Shown piece by piece: positions 11,176-23,599 of a stretch of DNA of 64,000 bases. Both the position numbers and the translations under genes were made by a program. Source of the DNA: Lamellibrachia luymesi (lineage: Eukaryota; Annelida; Polychaeta; Sabellida; Siboglinidae); the NCBI GenBank assembly GCA_009193005.1, contig SDWI01000373.1, positions 399,369 through 463,368 of the forward strand, written 5' to 3'. Positions within the stretch are counted from its first letter, which is position 1; each line of letters starts with the position of its first letter. The notes beneath the pieces are model-generated. The model did not search any database, was not told the origin of the DNA, and worked only from the letters and a program-made list of their open reading frames with translations.

Positions 11176-12721
11176 AGAGTAAAATTTGCTTGCTACCTGT
11201 CAAAATCTTGCAAGATCTCACAATAGAAATGTTACTAGTTTAATTATTTCTTTTTTTCCCTGAACATTGTGTTTTCAGTAGACATTTACAGCTGTGTTGT
11301 GTGACACATATAAATTGATCTTTCATAACTGTGTATTATTATGTATTACAATGTGTATCATCATGATACAAATATCAATATGTTTACTGTGTTGTGGCTT
11401 AGTATATTATTATGTCCCAAATGCACATCCACTAGTTTGCATCATTCACATTACAGCTCATATGATATAGGTGGCAACTTGCACAATGTTGCAGACAGTG
11501 ATTTTTTTTTAATATGTTCTATGGCATACAGACATTACACATACAGATTGTATTGGTTGATACCTTATTTATCTGTGACACAAGATTATTCATTTTCCTA
11601 CCTAACACCCCTTAGAAAAATAGTAGGCTGACCTGCTATTGGCACTATGAGGCTACAGCACAAGATGTGTTGACTGACACAAGACTAGTAGCTTTCATGT
11701 TTATAGCTGTTTATAAATTGTGTCTTCTGGTTGTGGTATAAACAAATCTTCGAGGATCACAATTTAAAGCGACTTCTATGAAACAAAGGTTGGATGAAAT
11801 TTTGGAAGTTGCCAAGTTAGGTATGTTACATTTGTATTATAACTTCACAGTTGTATATGTTGTGTGCAATTCTACACACAAACAAGTATCCACCAAATTG
11901 ACATTTTATTGAATCTTAGTTATATAATGTTGGTTATGTAATTGAAAAAGTTTAGTAATGAATTGCAAATGATATTGTTAGTGTAACGGTACAGAATGTG
12001 TTTCAGTGATACAATTATTACTAATGTAAATATGTTAAATATTTTGCTTTTGAAATCACCTAATATTACCAATTCAAGTAGTGTGATCATACTGCAAACT
12101 TAATTGTGATTGAACACTTCTTCAGTATTTTCTAAGCCACATTATGTTTTTTTTACGGTGATGAGTTTTATGAATTTGATTGTGTCGTATATTTTTTCCT
12201 AATATTAATTAATGCAGAACAATAAAAATATACATAAATAATAATACAGTTTCAATCAATTTAGTGAATGATGATTTAATGTGAATTTTTTATGCCTTAA
12301 ATCAATGATTGCTTTACATGTCGCTAAAATAATGTTGTTTTCACTCAAGTTAATAATAAAACTTTGCTTGCCATAAAATTGTGTGGAATTAAGAATACAC
12401 CCTGTACTTGCAATATTAACAGAATGGAAGTACATGCAGAATATAATGCTTAAAAAATCAGGTTTAGAAATACAGTTGACTATATTTTCTCCTAATTAAT
12501 CAAGTATCGGCACGAGCATAGATATATAATAACAAGTACTGTATATCTGTGGTATGAACATATCAAGATGCTCTTGTCCCATTCATCAGCATCAGTCTGA
12601 AATGCTCTCTGGTGTTGAATATTGATATTTGTTCAAAGCAGTATGAGCAGCTTCTCATAATCCCAAAGGTGTGAGCTCACAGATGATGCATGATGAATGG
12701 GCTCAACGCCAGAAGTTTCAA
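11176..12721. other. Non-coding AT-rich sequence
   Basis: No supported gene or repeat seen. Confidence 0.45.
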
Positions 12722-12860
12722 CAGTATTAACAAGATTTATAAGATTTGCCTTTCAAGCCAAAGGACCAGATGGCAAGTGGACAAGGAAGCCATTGGCTTA
12801 TCGATAGTCCAACAATGTTCATCTATGTGTAATCTGCCCTCCTGAGATATCAATTAATAT
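12722..12860 (-). mobile_element. Solo 3' end of the CR1-like LINE
   Basis: Contains the family's 3' UTR core (agtggacaaggaagccattg, then cttatcgatagtccaacaa) in minus orientation with an acaagatttataag tail. The coding end is degraded compared with 10958-11100. Confidence 0.82.
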
Positions 12861-13134
12861 TAATTTGATTATCACTTATTCACTTTCATATGTGTGTTGA
12901 TTGACATCATCATAAGGCCCAGTGCTAACTTGACACCTTTATCTTCATATACATTGTCACAACAAGTAACATAGTGATAAATCAAGCTATCGATACACTG
13001 CACTAATGCAGCAGATGCTGATGTGAACGATGATCTTAAAACATCGATGTCACTTAACCTCAGACACACCACATGAAACTTTAAATAACATCGACCTGTA
13101 GTCATCAGGTGGCCCTTCGACTGTAGTGCAAAAC

Positions 13135-13510
13135 TACATGTTCTTGAAGTCAGCGTCCACGTGAACTGTAATCAAAGTCAGCACCTGCTTGAACTGTGAT
13201 CAAAGTCAGCACCTGCTTGAACTGTGACCAAAGTCAGCACCCGCTTCTACTGTGATCGAAGTCAGCACCCACTTGAACTGTGATCGAAGTCAGCACCTGC
13301 TTGAACTGTGATTGAAGTCAGCACCTACTTGAACAGTGATTAAAGTCAGCACCCGCTTGAACTGTGATCGAAGTCAGCACCTGCTTGAACTGTGATTGAA
13401 GTCAGCACCTACTTGAACAGTGATTAAAGTCAGCACCCGCTTGAACTGTGATCGAAGTCAGCACCCACTTGAACTATGATCGAAGTCAGCACCCGCTTGA
13501 ACAGTGACCG
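13135..13510. repeat. 28-bp minisatellite, about 13 copies, with higher-order structure
   Basis: Unit gtcagcacctgcttgaactg plus tgatcaaa. Variants (cccgc/cctac, actgtg/acagtg, atcgaa/attgaa/attaaa) form a three-unit 84-bp block that occurs twice in a row near 13320-13490. Confidence 0.94.
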
Positions 13511-13522
13511 GAAAATAAATGA

Positions 13523-13732
13523 CTGGAAAATACCTTGATGTACTGTACAAAATACCTTGATGTACAGTACAAAATACCTTGATGTACAGTACAAGATACC
13601 TTGATGTACAGTACAAAATACCTTGATGTACAGTACAAAATACCTTGATGTACAGTACAAAATACCTTGATGTACAGTACAAAATACCTTGATGGACAGT
13701 ACAAAATACCTTGATGTACAGTACAAAATTAA
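13523..13732. repeat. 22-bp minisatellite, about ten copies
   Basis: Unit aaaataccttgatgtacagt plus ac, nearly identical throughout. It begins just after the 28-bp array ends. The minus-strand frames through it (YIKVFCTVHQGI...) are repeat artefacts. Confidence 0.95.
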
Positions 13733-14765
13733 ACAGCAACTAATTCCCCTTCCACATAAAACCATTTTTTAAATCATCCCTAATTGTACAATAAATTATC
13801 GATAGTGGACACTGATCTTACTTCAACTGTCGATGATAATGATAGTTGCTAAATAATCACAGGTTCATCTAGTTTAACATATTTAACCAATACTGTAAGC
13901 TGGCTTAATTGGCGTACTTTACTACTGAAACATCAAAGATCCCAGAGCAACGCTAACATCTGCTGATGAATATGTAATATTAGTTTTTTCCTTGCATCTC
14001 AAGATAGTTTTACACTGTGCTGGGAATTTACTTTCTAATGATCTGAGCAACTCAATGATTTAGTGCATGTTTAAAGATCTGTGCCCAATGATAGAAATGA
14101 TGGAACTAGACATGTCCTCTTAATACTTGAGCTACAGCATGTATTGCTGTTACGCTGTACATTTGGTCTGCTTTACAGCTGCTATGCATATGACATAAGC
14201 TTATTTCAAATTTTGCGATTTTGACAAATATATTAGTAAATAGTATGTAATATATAATGTCAGGATATGCCTTTATATTATATGAATATAGTACTAGTCA
14301 TTCACTATCACAGTGGTGTTGGGAATAATAATACAACTAGCATTAGATCAGTTACACTCAGTAGGTACCCCATGTATTCCAACTTGGCTTTGGGCAAGGG
14401 TATTGATTCCAGAACTCAGAGCCTTCTTATACTCTGAAGTTGTCATCATAATTTGTTTGGCTTTCATTTTGGCTTTGGTTACATATACATACCAGGGGAG
14501 GCTGCCAAGTACAACAGTACCCCTGGCAGATAACCCCGTTGAAACGTGGAACTTAGTGTTGCTGCATTAACCAATAGGCTATGTCCATATGACTTTTGGG
14601 CATTTGGGATGTGACACCAATCGTGGATGATGTTACATGTAATATTCGGAAAGTTACTTAACTAAATTGGCAGTGGACCTGTCGTCTTTGGTCAGATGAG
14701 TAATTCCTGGAAGCACTATTCGAAGTTTGGCGGGGTGCATCTAGTTCAGTTTCAACAGGTTTATC
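13733..14765. other. Non-coding sequence
   Basis: A + strand frame at 14313-14570 has hydrophobic stretches but no start context, homology or splice support that I can see. Confidence 0.4.
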
Positions 14766-15022
14766 TTCCAGGGGTAGTGTAGTACTACTACCACCCCGGC
14801 CAGGGGTAGTGTAGTACTACTACCACCCCGGCTAGGGATAATATAGTATTACTACCACCCCTGTCCAGGGGTAGTGTAGTACTACTACCACCCCGGCTAG
14901 GGATAATATAGTATTACTACCACCCCTGTCCAGGGGTAGTGTAGTACTACTACCACCCCTGGCCAGGGGTAGTGTAGTATTACTACCACCCCTGCCCAGG
15001 GGTAGTGTAGTATTACTACAAC
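14766..15022. repeat. 32-bp minisatellite made of palindromic units, about eight copies
   Basis: Unit aggggtagtgtagtactact plus accaccccggcc. Each unit is close to self-complementary (GGGGTAGT...GTAGTA / TACTAC...ACCCC) and the spacer TGGCCA or CCGGCC is palindromic too, so the array can form repeated hairpins or cruciforms. Some units have the variant ctagggataatatagtatta, which retains the symmetry only in part. Confidence 0.93.
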
Positions 15023-15189
15023 CCTTGGTTAGTGATGATGCATAGAAAATGTTACTTTTTTTGTGATGGTGCATACATGGAGTAAATTGGACTGTGTATT
15101 TAAAGAAATATTTCATCATGTCTGTTACAATTGAACAAGGAAAATAATTACAACTGTGTTGTGTATGCTTGTGTAATGCATGTAATCTG

Positions 15190-16490
15190 ATGTGTAATAC
15201 ATCATTGTGTGTAATACACCAGAAGCTATGTGAGTGGTCATGTGCATTGTGTGTAATAAACAAGAAGTGATGCGAGTGGTCATACACATTGTGTGTATTA
15301 CAAGAAGTGATTTGAGTGGTCATACACATTGTGTGTAATACACAGGAAGTGATGTGAGTGGCCATACACATTGTGTGTAATACAAGAAGTGATTTGAGTG
15401 ATCATACACATTGTGTGTAATACACAAGATGTGAGGCAAGTGGTCATATTCATTGTGTGTAATACACAAGAAGTGATGTGAGTGGTTATACATATTGTGT
15501 GTAATACACAAGAAGTTATGTGAGTGGTCATACACATTGTGTGTAATACACAAGAAGTTATATGAGTGGCCATACACATTGTGTGTAATACACAAGAAGT
15601 TATGTGAGTGGTCATACACATTGTGTGTAATACACAAGAAGTTATGTGAATGGTCATGTGCATTGTGTGTAATAAACAAGAAGTGATGCGAGTGTTCATA
15701 CACATTTTGTGTAATACACAAGAAGTGAGGCGAGTGGTCATATGCATTGTGTGTAATACACAGGAAGTGATGTGAGTGGCCATACACATTGTGTGTAATA
15801 CACAAGAAGTTATGTGAGTGGTCATACACATTGTGTGTAATACACAAGAAGTTATGTGAGTGGTCATACACATTGTGTGTAACGCACAAGAAGTTTTGTG
15901 AGTGGCCATACACATTGTGTGTAATGCACAAGAAGTTATGTGAGTGGTCATACACATTGTGTGTAATACACAAGAAGTTATGTGAGTAGTCATACACATT
16001 GTGTATAATACACAAGAAGTTATGTGAGTGGTCATACACATTGTGTGTAATACACAAGAAGTTATGTGAGTGGTCATACACATTGTGTGTAATACACAAG
16101 AAGTTATATAAGTGGTCATACACATTGTGTGTAATGCACAAGAAGTTATGTGAGTGGCCATACACATTGTGTGTAATGCACAAGAAGTTATGTGAGTGGT
16201 CATACACATTGTGTGTAATACACAAGAAGTTATGTGAGTGGTCATACACATTGTGTGTAATACACAGGAAGTTATGTGAGTGGTCATACACATTGTGTGT
16301 AATGCACAAGAAGTTATGTGAGTGGTCATACACATTGTGTGTAATGCACAAGAAGTTATGTGAGTGGTCATACACATTGTGTGTAATGCACAAGAAGTTA
16401 TATGAGTGGTCATACACATTGTGTGTAATGCACAAGAAGTGATGTGAGTGGTCATACACATTGTGTGTAATGCACAAGAAGTTATGTCAC
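15190..16490. repeat. 42-bp minisatellite, about 31 copies
   Basis: Unit gtgtgtaatacacaagaagt plus tatgtgagtggtcatacacatt. The period is exactly 14 codons and most frames lack stops, so 385-399-codon minus-strand frames (TMCMTTHITSCALH repeated) and shorter + strand ones appear. The repeats drift in composition from left (more diverged) to right (more uniform). Confidence 0.95.
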
Positions 16491-17544
16491 ATGACAAAGC
16501 ATAAGTAAATTGTGTGTGCTAGACAATGTGAGGAGTGATTATTGATACTAACAAACAATGCAAGACTTTCAACTCTCGCCATGAGCTGACGAAATATCAC
16601 AGTGAGTTCAATACTTGTTGATCGCGAATATTGTGCTAAATATTAAATCCATTTTATTATCTGATTGTGTCAATATAATCAATGTTTTTGGTTCGGATGC
16701 TTCGTATAAACTGAAAAAAGTTTACTCTTAGTTGCTTAGTTAGCTTGAGTGTCAGTTTCATTGGTAGGCCTGATTCTCAGTAATCAATCATGTACATCAC
16801 AATGGAAAATGCACTTTGATTCCAGACTCTGTTGTGTGTGAAGCCAACTGGTGGCTATGATTGTATCACTGGAATTGGGGCTAGTTGCAATTCCAACAAA
16901 TGTCATCCAGCAGCTTATTTGATGCAGTAGACAATCAGCGACTGATGTGATCAGCAGGTGTTGCACACATTGTGACATTTTATAAAAGCTCTTGGCATGA
17001 GTCGAAAGTCACACCTCACATTGTCTACAACACATTTAATTGCACTTTGTCATGCAACACGGTGCATGTCGCCTGATCAATCAGACAATTAATCGCTCAT
17101 GTAAATGGGTCTCCAGTCCCACCATCATCAACAGAATTATATCCACCATACTTAACATGTATAGCTTCTGTCTTGTACCATCCTTCCAGTGAAACACCAA
17201 GTTAAGTTCATTGGCATTCCACTTTGTTACATATACTCTGGCATTTCACTTGCTCTTTTCATCTGTTAAATATTTAACCAACTGATCAGACCCCACGGGC
17301 CATCAGTGCATTAGGAAACCGTTGGTGGGATTAAGACGCTGTCTCCTCTTTTCTGCCTCTGTAATTTTACTTTGTGGATTGATACATCATATCTTATTTG
17401 AATATACTTTTTTTATTTCTTTATACATTTTTTTTAACAATGAATATATAAATTTATTCAGATGTATATGGATATAATAAAATGTAAAAAATTACCCGAG
17501 TACCTGTGTTGTGTTAAGTAAATTACTAACTATTTTACTATAAC
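16491..17544. other. Non-coding sequence
   Basis: No gene or repeat supported here. Confidence 0.45.
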
Positions 17545-17636
17545 AGGCTAGGCTAAATAATAAATAATGGGTAGGGTAAATAATAAATAATGGGTAGGGT
17601 AAATAATAAATAAAGGCTAGTGTAAATCATAAATGA
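17545..17636. repeat. 23-bp minisatellite, four copies
   Basis: Unit gggtagggtaaataataaat plus aat, with a diverged last copy. Confidence 0.9.
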
Positions 17637-17911
17637 TTTAAAAAATTTGTGTAACTGAACAGTTACAGCGATATAAAAATGTCAGGCCGTGGAAACATTT
17701 AAAAACAATTTTGAAAAACGTTTTATTAAAACATAGATATAAGATCATAAAAACATGTTATTAAAATGTATATAAATGTCATAAAAACATTAAAAAAGTA
17801 ACATGATAAAGCATTTTTTACAGCTAAGGTTGAGGTAGTTCTATTAAACCGACTCCGGATATTTACTGCAAGAATGACTGAAACTGAAGAAACATGAACT
17901 GTTCAAGTGTT

Positions 17912-19110
17912 TAACAAGATTTAACAAGATTGCCATCCCAAACAACAAGTTCCAGATGGCATGTGGACAAGGAAGCCATTGGCGTATCGAGAGTCCAACA
18001 ATTTTCTCATGTGTAGCCCGCCCTTATCAAATATATGTCAATTCTATTTTTAAACATATTCACACTACTAGCATTAACACAATCATTTGGCAGTTTGTTC
18101 CATTCAAGAGTACTTTCTCATGTCCAACCTACACTGCTCCTTAACTAATGCTGCTTTGTGTCCTCAGGTTCTACTGCCTTCTTTAAGATTGAAGAACATA
18201 TTCCTGTCAACATCCTCATAACCATTCACTATTTTAAACACTTCTATTTGGTCTCCTCTTAGCCTCCTGGTCTCTAGTGTTGTCAAACCACATTGTAATA
18301 AGCGACTTTCGTAACTAAGGTCTCTCAATTCTGGAATCATTTTAGTTGCTCTTCGTTGTATTCTTTCTAGCTTGTCTATGTCCTTTTTACGATATGACCT
18401 CCATGCTTGAATACAATATTCCAAATGTGGTCTAACTATTGCTTTGTACATGGGTACAATTAGCTGTTTCTCCTTATAAATGATAGTTCTCCTAATTAGC
18501 CCTAAAATTTGATTTCCTCTCGAGGCAGCAATCCCACATTGCTCTGAAACTTTCATGTCAGCGCTAAATGTTACTCCTAAGTCCTTTTCTTGTGTGGTTA
18601 CCTAGTACTTGTGTGGTTACCATCCCCCATTTTATATTCTTCATCCATGTTTCCATGTCCTATGTGTATACATTTATACTTCCCAAAATTGAATAACATT
18701 TGCCATTTTTCTGACCATTTAACTAATTTTTCTAGATCATCCTGTAAACTTTGTTTATCTGTATCATTAGTAACCTTTCTGAATACTTTTGTGTCATCTG
18801 CAAATTTTAGTACTTTGCTAGATATGTCATCTTCCAAATCATTTATTTATATTAAGTATAGTATAGGGCCTAATACTGATCCCTGTGGTACCTCACTCAA
18901 AACAGATTTCCAGTTTGAAATCTCACCATCTACTATTACTCTCTGTTTTCTGTGTGTAAGCCACTTTTCTATCCAGTTGATTACATCATTACCTATGCCA
19001 TGGGCTTTTAGTTTAAGTAACAATCTTTTATCGAAAGCTTTCTGAAAATCTAAGTACACAAATCCACTGGTGACCCGTCATCTACCCACTTTGTAATTTC
19101 TTCAAAAAAA
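17912..19110 (-). mobile_element. CR1/jockey-like LINE, 5'-truncated, broken reverse transcriptase
   Basis: Minus-strand pieces in order: FFEEITKWVDDGSP, YLDFQKAFDK (motif A, followed by a four-codon deletion before RLLLKL), VPQGSVLGPILYLI then a stop, KVLKFADDTKVF (catalytic motif), LVKWSEKWQMLFN, then CGIAASRGNQILGLIRR, AIVRPHLEYCIQAW, LERIQRRATKMIPELR, LTTLETRRLRGDQIEVFK, and at the very end KNRIDIYLIRAGYT. Frame shifts separate the three main open parts. The 3' UTR (17912-18010) matches the solo ends elsewhere in the window. Confidence 0.92.
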
Positions 19111-21242
19111 CAAGAGATTAGTGTTGGCATGATGCAAGGTTTAGCCGTGTAGTTTGCAGGTGTTAGTGTCTGGGAGGGAAGTGGCCTGGCTCATGTCAAA
19201 CTGTGAACATATGGGCCTGCAGGGCTACTAAAGCTAGCATTAGAGGAAAGCTGATAGTTGTGCACATGACTACAGATAACTTGTGTTGTTATGTTATGTT
19301 CAATTATCTTTAATAACATAAATGTTCTCCAAATTCCTCATGTTCACCTGGTTAATAAATAGCAGACATAAATATATTTGTCATATGTTCTGGTATATGG
19401 ACGACTGAGTATTTACTGAGATTTATTAAAATGACACCCCTATGTGATAACACGGAGGTCTTTATTCTGCAACTTCTCCAGGTGGCAGTTTAGTCTGTTC
19501 GGCATGACCAGACCAGGGAATACATGACAATATTCACACGACCAACTGAAAAAAATTCGACATGAAAAACTTAGAATATGTTAATTCACCCAAATGAAAC
19601 AAGGATGTCCAGAGAATTGGGATAGATTAAAAAAGACTTGACAAATACATATCAACTCGTTTCATTCGATTGCACTGGGCATTCGGTATGGCGAGCTCAC
19701 AGTATGCCAAAGATGATTTGCGTGTAAATCATTTTAACACTGAGAAAATATACTTCATTACAATAACAAAAGTAAACATAAATGTTCATTACAAGTAAAA
19801 GTACACCTAAAAAATTTTACTTTTCAAGTAAAGTAACAAAGTAAAAGTACTTTGTTACATACCGGTTCTGGTGCCATATGGAAGTGACAGATTAGTGCAG
19901 GTGATCTACTGACAGACCTTTACTGGCTTTTAGCTAATTTTTTAATCATCCTCCCGATCACCTGCTTTCAAAACCAAAAAACTCCTGCTTTTGTTGTAAT
20001 TGATTTCACAGTTTTGTTCATTGATTTGCAGGTTTTTGCTTGATTCCGTTTATTTATGGACAATTGTATGATATAATTTAATGAGTTATGGATGTAAATA
20101 AACTTAACAAGGCCCCAAACCTGAAAATCGCTTCACTTACAAAAGTTCATGTTTTTCGTGACCTACCAAATGCAGAAACAGATCAGAGTTCATGCGTAAT
20201 TCATTGAAAAACATTCAGAAGATGGCGAATATCAATGAAAAGATATTCATTAAACCTCCTTGAAAAAACCTCCGTCCAGTAGATCCCACACAGGAGGAGA
20301 TGCCCCGCTATTTATTTAAATGCTAACTTGGAAGGTCAGTACTGGCTAAGGACAGTTACAGGGCCATCAACTGTGGTCAGTCTAACCAAGCCCATCCACC
20401 TCGGTTACTAACCAACAAAATCACTGACAATCACTTTAGCTGATCCAGTTCTTGCATATGATGCAAGTAAATTTCTTGGAAGATCTATCTTGCAGCTTCT
20501 TTTAATGGGATGATCCAAAGCTATTGTGATCATTGAGGCTGTAAATCACCATTTCTCACTAATGCAGTGCGTTTGCATGAGAATGGTGGAGGATATTTGT
20601 CATTCCAGTCAACCTGCCTTTGGCACTCTGTATCTTCATTACCAATGTCAGTATCTTAAATAGCAATGTTAATGAGATTTGTTTAATGTGATTCTTATGA
20701 AGGTTTCATCCTAATAGTGACCTTCATGGAAATGTAACAAACACACATCTTCCCATTCAAAATTACGTGTTTTTCCAATTTTCCTGAGTAAGTTTCTCAG
20801 CAGACCTTCTGGCTCTGTTTGAAATGTAATTTCCTCCACTGAAGAAATTGTAGAAAAACCCAGATTCGAAAAACGTGGACCTTCTCAGTTCGGTGAATTT
20901 ATTTTATTGTGCATCAGACAATCTGGCATAAGTTCCCTGGGGAGGGTGAGATATCGATCTGGCTGAGAGGATCGAAGGGGTGCGATGCAGCTTGAAACCA
21001 CTCCACCTTCAAACAAAATGCATTCACCTTTTCATATAACAGCACCCAACATTGCAAACATTTAGAAGTATAACAGTACTGTTGTTACAAAGTGCAAATT
21101 ACACAGAAAGATTTCATGTCAGAGCCACGTCCAAATTAGGCAAAATAAAAACAAACTTTATTGTGATTTCATAAATGCTAGCAGCACACATGTTTAAAAA
21201 CAAAATTGACACATTTATTGTCATCTGTACATGAATGATCGT
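19111..21242. other. Non-coding sequence
   Basis: No gene supported. A cluster of agtaaaagtac/gtacttttac-like words at 19770-19860 hints at an old transposon edge but has no clear ends. Confidence 0.4.
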
Positions 21243-21332
21243 TGGACTCTCGATAATTTTCCACTTGCCATCTGAGTTTTTACTGCTTTGGAGGGCAATC
21301 TTATAAATTCTTGTTAAATCTTTCGAGATAAA
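21243..21332 (+). mobile_element. Solo 3' end of the CR1-like LINE, + orientation
   Basis: Contains ttggactctcgataa, tccacttgccatctgag, ggagggcaatctta and a ttcttgttaaatct tail, the reverse complement order of the minus-strand copies. The aaggaagccattggc part is missing. Confidence 0.75.
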
Positions 21333-22424
21333 ATGTGTGAAAGTAGAACCCAATTCAGAATTCAATGGTACTATGGCTTTTACATACTTGCAAAATAGGT
21401 TTTCATCGGTTTATTCATAGATGCTTATTGCATTTTATAGTTGCTGGGTCAAGCGTATGGAAGACCTCATTCATTGTCACAGATTTTTGTAAACAGGATG
21501 GTCACACTTCTACAACCTTGAATATGCTGATGCATAATTATTACAAAGTTGTCTGTGAAGTTAGCATGATTAATGAGTGTTGACATTGCTAACGACTGGT
21601 GTCTTATGCCTGTAATATATTTATTTTGCCTGAAAGGCTCAAGTTGTCTAGTATTCAACATGTGGTAGCTGCATACGAATTGTATTTTTTCTCAATTTGT
21701 TGGACATGTAATCGCATAAATGCGTTTTTATGATACAGCAATGTTATGGATTGGATTTCTTCTATGATGAATGTACCAGGACTTAGGTTGGCTTCAAGTG
21801 TGAGCCCTTCACATGTCCGTGTGAAATGTCACAATAAAATAAGTTTTAGTAGGTTATGTTCAAATTTGGTTAAAGTATTGGATAGAGCATATTGAATGCA
21901 GGTGTAATGAGACAGATTTGCAGCTTCGTGTTTTTTAAGTGACAAAATAACCAGAGGTTTCCTGTTTCAGTGATTTTCTAGGCAAAACATGACATTGTAA
22001 TTTGCCTAGCTTTTCAGGATTTTGGCTGAAGGTTCCTCTCGTACAGTAGCTTCAATGTATATAAAAATAATATATTTTAAATAAACTTTTGGAATATTTT
22101 ATTTCCTGCATTTTAATGGAACCCTAGGATTTACTGAGATATAATGTCGCAAGTAAGCTAAGGTAGCATACGAACAAGAACAAGACTTTGGGTCATAAGT
22201 TTACCCCAGTTTACATATCTTACTACTATCAACTTTGAAAGTCAATGACATTGTTCAGGAGCACATGTTATTTTGCAACAGTTTTTATTTCCTCTCAGAT
22301 TTATGACGAGAACATCTTTAAAGGGACAAGGTTAGATGATCAGACATGTCTTACTGCCACGCAGATAGAGATAAACAAGACTTGTAGCTAGAGCATGTAA
22401 CAAAAGGTGCAACAAAGCCATAAG

Positions 22425-22460
22425 CTCCAGATAGCAAGTGGACAAGGAAGCCATTGGCAA
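22425..22460 (-). mobile_element. Short fragment of the CR1-like LINE 3' UTR
   Basis: About 34 bp matching tccagatagcaagtggacaa and ggaagccattggc of the family, with no tail left. Confidence 0.7.
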
Positions 22461-22899
22461 AAGGTGACAATCCCTCTGTGTGTGTCAATTTAATTGTTGA
22501 TGTTGATGATTGAAATATGTGGTCGTGTGTTGCAGTTACACCTTTGATGGTGTGTTTGTCTTGTTTAGGTGACATATCAAGTCAAGGTCGCTGGCCGATC
22601 TGTCATCATTTGTCTACATCCATCAGTATAGCACAACTTTGATGTTTTCTTTGAAGTGGTTCACTATTAATGGTCAGTGTAATTTTAAGAACAATTGTCA
22701 CTTAATATGATCTGGACATTGCAACTCATTAATATTTGACACCTTAGGCAGTGCTAAGATTGTTGCTTATAATAATTTTCTTTACCTTAATTCCTTCTCT
22801 CTGTTCCATCAACAGACACTGCAAACACAGTGGTGCAGTTACTGTTCTAGTGTGCATGCATGTTAGCACTGTTCACTGCTCTAGTCTGTGTTCATGTTA

Positions 22900-23070
22900 A
22901 TGCTGTTCACGTGCCTCACAATCAGTATTCTGCATGCTACCATTCTTCATGTGCCTCACAAGCAACATTCTGCATGTTAGCACTGTTCACGTGCCTCACA
23001 AGCAGTATTCTGCATGTTAGCACTGTTCACGTGCCTCACAAGCAGTATTCTGCATGTTAGCACTGTTAAC
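22900..23070. repeat. 40-bp minisatellite, about four copies
   Basis: Unit ttcacgtgcctcacaagcag plus tattctgcatgttagcactg. The last two copies are identical; the first is diverged. Confidence 0.92.
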
Positions 23071-23121
23071 ATATTCTGCATGAATGCCATAGTATATATA
23101 TATATATAAAGAATACTTGGC

Positions 23122-23372
23122 AGCAGCGGATCCAGGGGGTCTTAGGGGTTTCAAGACACCCCTATGCCATGAAGGGGGGTCTTAGACAAATATTACGGTA
23201 AAGGAACACATGTATAGGCCTACATGGGAACTAGTGTCAATGTAAAGACTGAAGTATTAGCAGCCAGCTAATATTAATCCTTCTATAAGTAGAACGACAC
23301 ATGTCCGTAAGTAGAATGACATATGACTACGACTGACTGAGACCCCCCCACCAACAAGCCTAGATCCACCCC
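23122..23372. mobile_element. 251-bp hAT-like MITE
   Basis: The left end AGCAGCGGATCCAGGGGG and the right end in reverse complement GGGGTGGATCTAGG are similar inverted termini. The flanks tacttggc (23114-23121) and tacctggc (23373-23380) fit an 8-bp target duplication with one mismatch. There is no coding capacity. Confidence 0.6.
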
Positions 23373-23599
23373 TACCTGGCTTCAATCTATTGACATACTG
23401 ACAATGGCCAGCAGCACACCTGACATATATGCTGGAAATAATAGAGATAAAGCAACATGTAAATGCTCATTCTTAGAGACCTTAGCTGTGAAAGAGAGAA
23501 TGTGGTTTTACAAGCTCGGTACCAGTAGAGATGAGGAAGTAAAGAGGAGACCAAATAGAAGTTTTTAAAATAATGATTGGTTAAAAAATGTCACTAGAA

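Noticed and set aside
13430..13765. Minus-strand frames of 72-111 codons (CTVHQGILYCTSRYF type)
   Set aside because: Generated by the 22-bp repeat.
15298..16497. 399- and 385-codon minus-strand frames and a 147-codon + frame
   Set aside because: They follow from a 42-bp, 14-codon minisatellite lacking stops in most frames; no domain, and both strands are equally open.
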